Origin: Bordetella parapertussis
Lineage (GTDB): Bacteria; Pseudomonadota; Gammaproteobacteria; Burkholderiales; Burkholderiaceae_C
Length of the DNA: 18,464 nt
Reading direction: 5' to 3'
NCBI GenBank assembly: GCA_945899335.1
Contig: CAMDIP010000008.1
Location: 1 to 18,464, forward strand
The first letter of the stretch is position 1. Each line of letters opens with the position of its first letter. Below are positions 1 through 7,499 of the stretch, piece by piece. The position numbers and the translations under genes were made by a program. The notes beneath the pieces were generated by a model. The model did no database searches. It was not told the DNA's origin and saw only the letters and a list, made by a program, of their open reading frames with translations.

Positions 1-444
1 CATCACGGCATCTTGAAAACGGCTGTCAGTGGCAATGGTTTCATTGATCTCGCCACCCAGTAAGTACATGCGGGCAAATTCACCCCCATCGAACAAAGAC
101 GACAAAGCCAGAATCAAGCAAAACAACACGGCGTAGCAAAAGCCAATCAGCAGCAAGTTTTGGGACTGAAGAGGACCTTCACGAAAGCCAATGAACAGAA
201 CGGAGGGCATGGGGAATTTGCCAAGCACAGCTTCACGAGACGCTGCCATCAAACCCAGCGACATCGTTGGCAAAAGGATTAAGCCGGCAAATGCCCCGAC
301 ATAAGGCAGCAAAGAGGTCAGGGATATCAAACCCAGAAAAACAAAAAACAAACCACTCAGCGCCAAGGGTTGGCGCCAAAACGTGCGAATGCCCTCCTTG
401 ACCCAAGCCACGCCGGTGCGAGCAGTAACAATTTGAAGATTCAT
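1..444 (-). CDS. BPSS1780-like membrane protein, N-terminal 148 residues
   Basis: This is the N-terminal part of an integral membrane protein whose C-terminus lies beyond the left edge. It starts MNLQIVTARTGVAWVKEGIR, then has a probable hydrophobic hairpin (about residues 26-65, containing LFFVFLGLISL and AFAGLILLP) and another membrane segment near residues 103-126. The N-terminal pattern (a short cytoplasmic stretch, a WVKEGIRTFWRQP-type motif, then helices) and the position directly downstream of homoserine kinase match the BPSS1780 family of uncharacterised betaproteobacterial membrane proteins. The ATG is 3 nt past the thrB stop codon, so the two genes are probably cotranscribed and translationally coupled. 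No function is established for this family. The family call is from memory of its sequence pattern and synteny. Confidence 0.7.
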   Translation of the reverse strand, partial: MNLQIVTARTGVAWVKEGIRTFWRQPLALSGLFFVFLGLISLTSLLPYVGAFAGLILLPTMSLGLMAASREAVLGKFPMPSVLFIGFREGPLQSQNLLLIGFCYAVLFCLILALSSLFDGGEFARMYLLGGEINETIATDSRFQDAVM

Positions 445-447
445 AGG

Positions 448-1398
448 TCAGAGTGTGACAGGGTTATGTAAACGCTCAAGCAGCACGCGTTCAAAATGCC
501 CAGGGTCATGGGCTTGCAGCAGGCTGGCCTCTCGGGGCAAATGAAAATCCCACAGACGGGAAATCCAAAAACGCAAGGCTGCAGCACGCAGCATGGGGTT
601 GAAAAGCGCTCTTTCTGCGCCAGACAGAGGACGAACTTCTTCATAGCCCTCAAGCATGGCTATCAATCGATCTGCATCAAAGGCACCGTTTGCCAAATCG
701 ATACACCAGTCGTTCAAGCACACGCCCAAATCAAACAGCCAAGCGTCCACACCTGCAAAATAAAAATCAAAAACGCCACTTAACTGATTGTCAACAAACA
801 TCACATTGTTGCGAAAGGCATCAGCATGGACCGCGCCTTTGGGCAAAGCCGCGTAAGCAAAAGATGATTGAACATGGTTTTGAAAAGCCAACTCATGTTG
901 CAAGGTCGTCGCTTGTGCCACGCTTAGAAAGGGCAGTATGGTTGGAACGGTTTGGTTCCACCAAGCAAGGCCGCGCAAATTGGGTTGTTGATGTTCGTAA
1001 CTGCGCGCAGCAAGATGCATCTGCGCCAAGCTTGCACCCATGGCGTGGCAATGCGAAGGGCTGGGATCGAGTTGCGAGCTGCCTGCCAAGCGATTCACAA
1101 CAGCTGCTGGTTTGCCACCCACGCTTAGCAATATTTCACCTTGGACATTGAGCTGGGGCGCTGGCACGGCGATGCCTTGGTCCGCCAGATGCTTCATCAA
1201 ATGTAAATAAAAGGGGAGTTGCTCACGGGTCAGTCGCTCGAACAAGGTCAGTACATACGCACCTTGGTCGGTGGTCAAAAAATAGTTGGTGTTTTCAATT
1301 CCGCTGCTAATGCCTTCCAACGATACAAATTCGCCGAGGGAAAGACCTGCCAATAAATCACGGGCTTGCTGCTCAGAAACTTCGGTGAAAACGGCCAT
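448..1398 (-). CDS. thrB: Homoserine kinase, type II (APH-like fold)
   Basis: The enzyme phosphorylates L-homoserine with ATP to O-phosphohomoserine, the penultimate step of threonine synthesis, in the cytoplasm. The 316-residue protein is the usual length for the aminoglycoside-phosphotransferase-like homoserine kinase of proteobacteria, which is unrelated to the GHMP-type E. coli ThrB. It begins MAVFTEVSEQQARDLL, followed by an N-lobe nucleotide-binding region (GISSGIENTNYFL). The catalytic Brenner motif HADAFRNNVMF and the metal-binding GVFDFYFAG, whose DFY replaces the kinase DFG, both look intact. It is divergent from polA, with 60 bp between the start codons, and is followed almost without gap by the BPSS1780-like gene. 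A probable -10 element lies about 40 bp upstream of its ATG. Confidence 0.93.
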   Translation of the reverse strand: MAVFTEVSEQQARDLLAGLSLGEFVSLEGISSGIENTNYFLTTDQGAYVLTLFERLTREQLPFYLHLMKHLADQGIAVPAPQLNVQGEILLSVGGKPAAVVNRLAGSSQLDPSPSHCHAMGASLAQMHLAARSYEHQQPNLRGLAWWNQTVPTILPFLSVAQATTLQHELAFQNHVQSSFAYAALPKGAVHADAFRNNVMFVDNQLSGVFDFYFAGVDAWLFDLGVCLNDWCIDLANGAFDADRLIAMLEGYEEVRPLSGAERALFNPMLRAAALRFWISRLWDFHLPREASLLQAHDPGHFERVLLERLHNPVTL

Positions 1399-1435
1399 GG
1401 TGGATTAAGTTGAGCAGGTGCTGGGAGAAGATGGC

Positions 1436-1453
1436 GGATTGTAGGCACAATCC
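1436..1453. promoter_or_regulatory. 7-bp inverted repeat and minus-strand -10 box between thrB and polA
   Basis: A perfect inverted repeat, GGATTGT-AGGC-ACAATCC, lies just 5 bp before the polA ATG. On the minus strand the sequence reads TACAATCCGCC, with TACAAT at 1443-1438, a good sigma-70 -10 element for thrB. A matching -35 would fall inside the first codons of polA and is weak. The same TACAATCCGC string occurs upstream of the Rieske oxygenase gene. As RNA, the repeat could form a hairpin immediately before the polA start codon, which has no clear Shine-Dalgarno sequence. Confidence 0.45.
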
Positions 1454-1458
1454 TTCCC

Positions 1459-4239
1459 ATGCAAGACACACCCACCCTGTTGCTGGTTGACGGTTCCAGC
1501 TATTTGTACCGCGCTTTTCACGCCATGCCCGATTTACGGGTGGACCGCAATGATCCGAACAGCCATGCCACGGGCGCCATTCGCGGCATGGTCAATATGT
1601 TGCAAAGCCTGCGCCGCGAATACCCCAGCCACCATGCGGTGTGCGTGTTCGACGCCAAGGGCCCCACCTTCCGCGACGACATCTATCCACAGTACAAAGC
1701 CACGCGCTCGCCCATGCCCGACGATTTGCGCAGCCAAATCGAGCCCATCCACCGCTTGGTGCGGCTCATGGGTTGGCCGTTGCTGGATGTGCCCGGTGTC
1801 GAAGCCGACGATGTGATTGCCACCTTGGCCCACATGGCCAGCACCCAAGGCATGAGTGTGGTGGTCTCCAGTGGCGACAAAGATTTGAGCCAACTGGTGA
1901 ATGAGCGCATCACCATCATCGACACCATGAATGGCAAGAAACGCGATGTGGCCGGCGTGACCGATGAGTTTGGTGTGCCGCCATCCCTCATGATTGATTA
2001 CCAAACCTTGGTGGGCGACACGGTGGACAACGTCCCCGGCGTGGCCAAGGTCGGTCCCAAAACCGCGGCCAAGTGGCTCATGGAATACGGCTCGCTGGAA
2101 GCTCTGATGGCGCGAGCTGACGAGATCAAAGGCGTCGCCGGTGAGAACCTGCGTCAAGCCCGTGATTGGTTGCCCACCGGCAGGCAACTCGTGACCATGA
2201 AGACCGACTGCGATTTGAACGCCCACATTGCAGGCCTGCCTTCGCTGGACAGCATACAAATGCAAGCACCCGATCAAGCGGGGTTGATCGATTTTTACCA
2301 GCAATACGGTTTCAAGGGCTTGGTCACGGCGTTGCAAGGCGGCGGCAATGACAAAGCCACATCCAAACCGATGTCCGACAGCGGCGTGGGCGAAGTGGGC
2401 GTGTTGTTCGACGAACCCGCACCTGCGGTAAGCACCGAGGTGCAGTACGACACTGTCCTCGATTGGCAAAGTTTCGACCAATGGTTAATCAAAATTGAGC
2501 AAGCCGACTTGGTGGCCTTGGACACCGAGACCACTTCACTGGTAGAAATGCAAGCGCAGATCGTGGGCATCAGCGTGTGCATCACGCCAGGCCTTGCCGC
2601 CTACATCCCCTTGGCCCACAACGCCGCCGATGCGCCCACGCAACTGCCGATACAAGAGGTGCTGGCCAAGCTCAAACCGTGGCTGGAAAACCCTGCGAAA
2701 CACAAGCTGGGTCAGCATGTGAAGTACGACCGCCATGTGTTGGCCAACCATGGCATCGAGGTGCAGGGTTATGTGCACGACACCATGCTGCAAAGCTATG
2801 TGCTGGAAGTGCACAAACCGCATGGTTTGGAGAGCTTGGCCGATCGGCACCTCGGTCGCAAAGGCTTGTCCTTTGAAGACCTGTGCGGCAAAGGGGTGCA
2901 CCAAATTTCATTCGCCCAAGTCGATGTGGCCAAGGCTTCTCAATACGCGTGTGAAGACGCTGACTTCACCTTGGCCGTGCACCAGCGGTTGTGGCCCCTC
3001 TTGCAAGCCGACGACAAGCTGCGCTTCATTTACCAGTTGGAGATCGACAGCAGCGAGGCCTTGTACCGCATCGAGCGCAATGGCGTGTTGATTGATGCGC
3101 CCACCTTGGCCGCGCAAAGCCACAGCTTGGGCCAGCGCATCATGCAGCTCGAGCAAGACGCTTACGCTATCGCTGGGCAACCTTTTAATTTGGCGTCTCC
3201 CAAGCAATTGGGCGAAATATTTTTCGACAAACTCGGTTTACCGGTTATCAAAAAAACCGCCACCGGTGCGCGAAGTACCGATGAAGAGGTGTTGGAAAAA
3301 CTCGCCGCCGACTACCCCCTGCCTGCAAAAATTTTGGAACACCGCTCGCTGTCCAAGCTCAAAGGCACTTACACCGACAAACTGGCGCAATTGGCGCAAC
3401 CGCGCACGGGGCGGGTCCACACCCATTACGCGCAAGCGGTGGCGGTGACGGGGCGCTTGTCCAGCAACGACCCGAATTTACAAAACATCCCCATCCGCAC
3501 CCCCGAGGGACGCAAAGTGCGCGAGGCTTTTGTGGCGCCTGCAGGCAGCGTGATTGCCAGCGCCGACTACAGCCAAATCGAGTTGCGCATCATGGCCCAC
3601 ATCAGCGACGACACCGCCTTGCTCAAAGCTTTTCACGACGGTTTGGATGTGCACAAAGCCACGGCCGCCGAGGTGTTTGGCTTGACGCCAGACACGGTGA
3701 GCAGCGAGCAGCGTCGCTATGCCAAGGTCATCAACTTTGGTTTGATCTACGGTATGAGTGCGTTTGGTTTGGCCAAGGCGCTGGGCATTGACAACACGGC
3801 GGCTAAAAACTACATCGAGCGTTACTTCCAGCGCTTTGCCGGTGTGAAGCGCTACATGGACGACACCCGCGCCCAAGCCAAAGCCCAGGGCTATGTGGAA
3901 ACGGTGTTTGGCCGGCGTTTGTATTTGCCCGAAATCAATTCACCCAACGGACCGCGACGCGGTGGGGCCGAGCGTGCCGCCATTAACGCGCCCATGCAAG
4001 GCACAGCGGCCGACCTCATCAAGCTCAGCATGGTGAAAGTGCAGCAGGTGTTGGACCAAGAAGGTCGTGGCACGCGCATGATCATGCAGGTGCACGATGA
4101 ACTGGTGTTCGAGGTGCCTGATTCAGAGGTGGATTGGCTGAAAACCGAAGTGCCGCGCATCATGGCCAGCGTCGCCCAACTGAAAGTGACTTTGCTGGCC
4201 GAGGTGGGTATGGGCGCCAACTGGGACCAGGCGCACTGA
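1459..4239 (+). CDS. polA: DNA polymerase I
   Basis: This 926-residue polymerase acts in Okazaki-fragment processing and repair synthesis. Three domains are visible. The 5'-3' nuclease domain (about 1-290) has VDGSSYLYRAF, GVEADDVIATL and VGDTVDNVPGV. The 3'-5' proofreading domain (about 335-520) is apparently active, with the DEDD motifs LDTETTSL (D355, E357), KYDRHVL and YACEDADF. The polymerase domain has motif A DYSQIELRI (D703), motif B RRYAKVINFGLIYG (K756, F760, Y764) and motif C QVHDELVFE (H879, D880). F760 at the position equivalent to E. coli F762 predicts discrimination against dideoxynucleotides. Length and all catalytic residues are normal. It is convergent with the lytic transglycosylase gene, with only 4 bp between stop codons and no room for a separate terminator. 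The start lacks an obvious ribosome binding site. Confidence 0.98.
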   Translation: MQDTPTLLLVDGSSYLYRAFHAMPDLRVDRNDPNSHATGAIRGMVNMLQSLRREYPSHHAVCVFDAKGPTFRDDIYPQYKATRSPMPDDLRSQIEPIHRLVRLMGWPLLDVPGVEADDVIATLAHMASTQGMSVVVSSGDKDLSQLVNERITIIDTMNGKKRDVAGVTDEFGVPPSLMIDYQTLVGDTVDNVPGVAKVGPKTAAKWLMEYGSLEALMARADEIKGVAGENLRQARDWLPTGRQLVTMKTDCDLNAHIAGLPSLDSIQMQAPDQAGLIDFYQQYGFKGLVTALQGGGNDKATSKPMSDSGVGEVGVLFDEPAPAVSTEVQYDTVLDWQSFDQWLIKIEQADLVALDTETTSLVEMQAQIVGISVCITPGLAAYIPLAHNAADAPTQLPIQEVLAKLKPWLENPAKHKLGQHVKYDRHVLANHGIEVQGYVHDTMLQSYVLEVHKPHGLESLADRHLGRKGLSFEDLCGKGVHQISFAQVDVAKASQYACEDADFTLAVHQRLWPLLQADDKLRFIYQLEIDSSEALYRIERNGVLIDAPTLAAQSHSLGQRIMQLEQDAYAIAGQPFNLASPKQLGEIFFDKLGLPVIKKTATGARSTDEEVLEKLAADYPLPAKILEHRSLSKLKGTYTDKLAQLAQPRTGRVHTHYAQAVAVTGRLSSNDPNLQNIPIRTPEGRKVREAFVAPAGSVIASADYSQIELRIMAHISDDTALLKAFHDGLDVHKATAAEVFGLTPDTVSSEQRRYAKVINFGLIYGMSAFGLAKALGIDNTAAKNYIERYFQRFAGVKRYMDDTRAQAKAQGYVETVFGRRLYLPEINSPNGPRRGGAERAAINAPMQGTAADLIKLSMVKVQQVLDQEGRGTRMIMQVHDELVFEVPDSEVDWLKTEVPRIMASVAQLKVTLLAEVGMGANWDQAH

Positions 4240-4243
4240 AACC

Positions 4244-4777
4244 TTAACGTGTTGTGGACGGCACCACCATGGCGATATTTTGGATAGCTCCGCTCCTGAC
4301 CATTTCGTTATAGACCAGCACTTGGTAACGGAAATTTTTGTCGGGTGTGACGGAGTGGTAAGCGGCAATGCCAAACCAGTTGAGGCCATGCCGCGAGATT
4401 TGTTTGCGCAACAACCAAGCGCCCACATAGGTATTGATACAGCCATCCATCAAATGGCTTTCATTGATGCCGTGGTTTTGCAAAACAGGAAGGTGAATAG
4501 TGTTGATTTGGGCGACGCCAAGATCGCGTGTACCGTTCATGTTGACATTGATGGCCTTGGGGTTGAGTCGGCTTTCTACCACCAAGATGGCTCTTAACAA
4601 ATAAGGGTTGACGCCGTGGTACTGCGCAGCGCCCACAATGCATTTATTTAGGGGTTTTGAGCCATTGGGCGAACTGGTTGTGGCCATTGCACCTGTGAAG
4701 CTCCCAGCCCAAAGCAAAGCGACTGCGGTCAGCCTCAAAAATCTCGAATAACCGAAAGTGAATAATAAATTTGTCAT
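4244..4777 (-). CDS. Secreted lytic transglycosylase (SLT domain, IagB/VirB1-like size)
   Basis: This is a 177-residue peptidoglycan-cleaving enzyme. The N-terminus is a probable signal peptide: a basic SRFLR, then LTAVALLWAGSFTGAMA with likely cleavage after AMA near residue 32, so the mature protein is periplasmic. The SLT fold follows: LLRAILVVESRLNP with the predicted catalytic glutamate E68, then GVAQIN and NWFGIAAYHS, the standard sequence blocks of goose-lysozyme-like transglycosylases. Two cysteines (C46, C113) could form a disulfide. The small size without accessory domains resembles the specialised enzymes (IagB, VirB1, PilT-associated types) that open the wall for secretion systems or pili, but no such system is in the window, so it may be a general wall-remodelling enzyme. 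The start at 4777 has no clear Shine-Dalgarno but is the one that yields a complete signal peptide. Confidence 0.85.
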   Translation of the reverse strand: MTNLLFTFGYSRFLRLTAVALLWAGSFTGAMATTSSPNGSKPLNKCIVGAAQYHGVNPYLLRAILVVESRLNPKAINVNMNGTRDLGVAQINTIHLPVLQNHGINESHLMDGCINTYVGAWLLRKQISRHGLNWFGIAAYHSVTPDKNFRYQVLVYNEMVRSGAIQNIAMVVPSTTR

Positions 4778-4781
4778 TTAA

Positions 4782-4827
4782 TACCCAAAAAACAATACTT
4801 AAAGTTACTTTAATTGATTTTTGGGTA
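4782..4827. repeat. 10-bp perfect inverted repeat upstream of the lytic transglycosylase
   Basis: TACCCAAAAA (4782-4791) and TTTTTGGGTA (4818-4827) are perfect reverse complements separated by 26 bp of very AT-rich sequence. The pair lies in the 170-bp intergenic region between the transglycosylase and the ZIP gene, beginning 5 bp from the transglycosylase ATG. The spacing is too wide for a strong terminator, and there is no gene end here to terminate. A regulator-binding pair or an mRNA-leader structure is possible. No regulator is identified. Confidence 0.45.
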
Positions 4828-4947
4828 AAAAATGAAAACCTAGATACCATTTTTTTGTGAAATTTGTGAAATAACGACACAAAAGTATTTAAAAACTAAA
4901 AATTTGGCCAATGGGTTAGCTTCAGGACGGGGCGCATAATTAGAGGC

Positions 4948-5751
4948 ATGACACTCACGTTTTGGACCATCATGGCGGGCACCTTGTTCGCTGGCGTAGG
5001 CAGTGTTTTGCTAGCGGCTCTGCTGGCTCGGGCCTTAATGGCCCGCTTTACACAGCATTTGCTCAGCCTTGCCGCAGGCGCCTTGTTGGCGACAGCGTTT
5101 TTGCATTTATTGCCGGAGGCTTTCGAGTCAGACTTGGCACCGTACAGCTTGTTTTTAACCTTACTTTTGGGCTTGGTCTTCTTTTTTCTATTGGACAAGG
5201 CCGAGTTATGGCACCACGGCCATGAGCATGGACAGGCTCACCATGGGCCCCATGGTCACAAGGACAACGATTCACATGAGCACCCAACTGCAGAGGGCTT
5301 GACAGGCAGTTGGGCGGTACTGACGGGCGACAGCGTGCATGCCTTTGGCGATGGGGTTTTGGTGGCGGCGGCTTTCATGACCGATTTCAGCTTAGGCGTG
5401 GCGGCTTCTGTTGCTGTTTTGGCCCATGAAATTCCCCACCACATGGGTGACTTGGCTGTTTTGCAACGTGGTTTGGGTCAGGGGCGCGATGCTTTATTGA
5501 AGTTATGCATGGCCGGTAGCGTGACGGTGGTGGGCGGTTTGGCGGGTTTTTTCCTGATCGAGGGGCACGAAGCTTGGCTGCCGTTTTTGCTTGTCATTGC
5601 CAGCAGCAGTTATGTTTATGTCGCCTTGGCAGACCTGATCCCTCAGTTGCAAAAACGCTTGTCAGCTGCAGAGACGGCGATGCAAGTGCTTTGGTTGTTT
5701 GCAGGCATTGCCATGGTTACTGCTGCAGTGCAGTGGATGCACGGACATTAA
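4948..5751 (+). CDS. ZIP-family divalent metal transporter
   Basis: This inner-membrane metal-ion permease (zinc or other divalent cation, probably inward) has 267 residues and about eight predicted helices. Three helices precede a long histidine-rich loop (residues 89-112, with HHGHEHG and HHGPHGH) that probably binds metal in the cytoplasm. The transport-site helices follow: GDSVHAFGDGV (H131, D135) and HEIPHHMGD (H160, E161, D168). These match the HNFxDG and HEIPxExGD signatures of ZIP proteins, except that the canonical Asn is Ala132 and the second Glu is His165. It stands alone on the plus strand, is convergent with the sulfurtransferase (5 bp between stops), and has an AGAGG-type ribosome binding site at about 4941. 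Substrate cannot be assigned from sequence. Confidence 0.9.
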   Translation: MTLTFWTIMAGTLFAGVGSVLLAALLARALMARFTQHLLSLAAGALLATAFLHLLPEAFESDLAPYSLFLTLLLGLVFFFLLDKAELWHHGHEHGQAHHGPHGHKDNDSHEHPTAEGLTGSWAVLTGDSVHAFGDGVLVAAAFMTDFSLGVAASVAVLAHEIPHHMGDLAVLQRGLGQGRDALLKLCMAGSVTVVGGLAGFFLIEGHEAWLPFLLVIASSSYVYVALADLIPQLQKRLSAAETAMQVLWLFAGIAMVTAAVQWMHGH

Positions 5752-5756
5752 GCCAT

Positions 5757-6599
5757 TTAGCCCTGTGCGCAGGGCAGGCCTGGCGTGTTGCACCATTCGC
5801 TCCAACTGCCAGCATAAAGAGCAGTAGAACCCAAACCCGCGACTTGCATGGCCAGAATGTTGGGAATGGCACTGATGCCGCTGCCGCAGTGGTGCACCAC
5901 GCTGCTGGCGTCGCGACCGTTGAGCAGGTCCTTAAACTCGGCGCTCAATTCAGCTGGGCTTTTCATGAAACCTTGCGGGTTGACATTGGTATTGAAAGGG
6001 CGATTCAGAGCGCCAGGTATATGGCCCGCTACTGGGTCGAAAGGTTCGGTTTCCCCTTTGTACCTTGCAGACGCTCGCGCATCCACCATGGTTTGCGCAG
6101 GACGGCCTAAATTGGCAGACACATCAGCCGTGTACTTCAACTCCAGCAAAGGCTCACGCAAAGGAAATGGCGCTGTCGCCACGGGCAATGCAGGACCGTT
6201 GGTCACATTGCCACCGGCTGCCACCCACGCTTGCAAGCCCCCATCGAGCACTGCCACCGCCTCGTGGCCGCACCACTTGAGCATCCACCACAAACGGCCG
6301 CAATAGTTCATGGCTTGACGGTCATAGACCACCACTTGGGTGTGTTCGCTGATGCCACAAGCGCCTAGCCACCGCGCGAAGTGTTCGCGTGAGGGCAGGG
6401 GATGTCTACCGCCGTTGACCGCCAAAGCTTTGTCATGCGTGGCTAAATCGGTGTTGATGTCGGCAAACAAAGCGCCAGCAATGTGTTGCTCTTCAAACTG
6501 CTGTCGACCTGCTTCGGGTTTGGCCAAGTCGGCGCTGCAATCGATGACGACGGCCGAAATGGACTTCAACGCTTCAACAGAAATCAGGGTGGTGTACAT
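5757..6599 (-). CDS. sseA: 3-mercaptopyruvate/thiosulfate sulfurtransferase (tandem rhodanese)
   Basis: The protein transfers sulfane sulfur from 3-mercaptopyruvate or thiosulfate to a thiophilic acceptor. It has 280 residues and two rhodanese domains, normal for the SseA/MST family. The inactive N-terminal domain (about 1-135) carries VVYDRQAMNYCGRLWWMLKW. The catalytic C-terminal domain (about 160-280) has VDARASARYKGETEP, GHIPGALN, the active-site loop HHCGSGISA with C238 as the sulfur-carrying cysteine, and GSWSEW near the end. The CGSG loop is that of mercaptopyruvate sulfurtransferases rather than the CRKG of thiosulfate-preferring rhodaneses. It is the last gene of the minus-strand unit; its ATG is 3 nt after the stop of the upstream EamA transporter gene. 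The symbol is by family resemblance. Confidence 0.9.
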   Translation of the reverse strand: MYTTLISVEALKSISAVVIDCSADLAKPEAGRQQFEEQHIAGALFADINTDLATHDKALAVNGGRHPLPSREHFARWLGACGISEHTQVVVYDRQAMNYCGRLWWMLKWCGHEAVAVLDGGLQAWVAAGGNVTNGPALPVATAPFPLREPLLELKYTADVSANLGRPAQTMVDARASARYKGETEPFDPVAGHIPGALNRPFNTNVNPQGFMKSPAELSAEFKDLLNGRDASSVVHHCGSGISAIPNILAMQVAGLGSTALYAGSWSEWCNTPGLPCAQG

Positions 6600-6602
6600 G
6601 GT

Positions 6603-7499
6603 TCAGTGATCCTCTGCGGGTGAGTCGGGAACCGCGCGGGTGCGCAGCACGGTGGAGGCGATACCACTGGCAATGATGAGCCACATGCCCAACCAACCGA
6701 TGGTGGGCAATTGTTCCTCAAACAAAAACACCCCGTACAGGGCAGCAAACACAATGCCAGCGTATTGCAAATTGGCGACCACCAAGGTTGCACCCCGCGA
6801 GTAGGCGCGGGTGAGACACATTTGCCCCAGCGAGGCCAACACCCCGATGGGCAAAAGCCACACCGAATGGTCCCAGTTCCAAGGCGACACGCCGTAAATC
6901 AACATACCTGCGCCACCGGCCAAACTGGTGCCCAGCGCGAAATAAAACACCACCCGAACCACGGGTTCGCCTGCCCGCCCCAGTGCCATCACATGCATAT
7001 AGGCAAACGCGGACACAAAGCCTGACATCAAGCCCACCAAGCCGGCAAACATTTGGTCTTGCTCGATGGTGGGGCGCAGCATCATCACCACACCCACAAA
7101 ACCACTGAGCACCGCCAGCACTAGCGGGCCTTGGCGGCGCATGTCCACGCTTGTGCCGGTCAGGGTGCCCATCAAGGTGCCGCCCACCAAAAAAGCGGCA
7201 ATCCACACACTGCTCATGTAGTTGAGCGTCATGGCGGTGGCCAAGGGCAATTTGCCTAGGGCATAAAACCATGCGCCCAGCGAAAACACCCCCACCACAT
7301 TGCGCCAAAAATGCATCAATGGGACGGGTGTGTGAAGTGATGTGCCGGCAAAACGGGCGTACAAACCCATCATCAAAAGGCTGATGATGCCTCGGTAAAA
7401 CACCAGTTCAGAGGCGTGGAAATAAGCGGAGGCGAATTTGACGCAAACCCCCATGCTGGCCAGAAATGCGGAGGCCAGCAGCATCCAAAGCGCTTGCAT
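6603..7499 (-). CDS. EamA/DMT-family transporter
   Basis: This inner-membrane protein of 298 residues has about ten predicted helices in two EamA repeats, typical of the drug/metabolite transporter superfamily. The first repeat contains ASMGVCVKFASAYFHASELVFYRG, the usual helix 1-2 pattern with a conserved FxR, and LATAMTLNYMSSVWIAAF. The second contains LGQMCLTRAYSRGATLVVAN, then a conserved final pair with GVFLFEEQLPTIGWLGMWLI. Members export metabolites, amino acids or precursors; the substrate here is unknown. Its start codon directly abuts the stop codon of the upstream Rieske oxygenase gene (0 bp between) and its stop is 3 nt from the sulfurtransferase start, so the three genes probably form one transcript. 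Confidence 0.9.
   Translation of the reverse strand: MQALWMLLASAFLASMGVCVKFASAYFHASELVFYRGIISLLMMGLYARFAGTSLHTPVPLMHFWRNVVGVFSLGAWFYALGKLPLATAMTLNYMSSVWIAAFLVGGTLMGTLTGTSVDMRRQGPLVLAVLSGFVGVVMMLRPTIEQDQMFAGLVGLMSGFVSAFAYMHVMALGRAGEPVVRVVFYFALGTSLAGGAGMLIYGVSPWNWDHSVWLLPIGVLASLGQMCLTRAYSRGATLVVANLQYAGIVFAALYGVFLFEEQLPTIGWLGMWLIIASGIASTVLRTRAVPDSPAEDH

Noticed and set aside
1534..2481. 315-codon frame on the minus strand inside polA
   Set aside because: It is antisense to intact nuclease-domain coding sequence; the histidine/glycine-rich, low-complexity product looks like the reverse of biased codons, with no family resemblance.
4644..4880. 78-codon minus-strand frame across the transglycosylase start
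   Set aside because: It overlaps the signal-peptide region in another frame and runs through AT-rich intergenic DNA; the product resembles no family.
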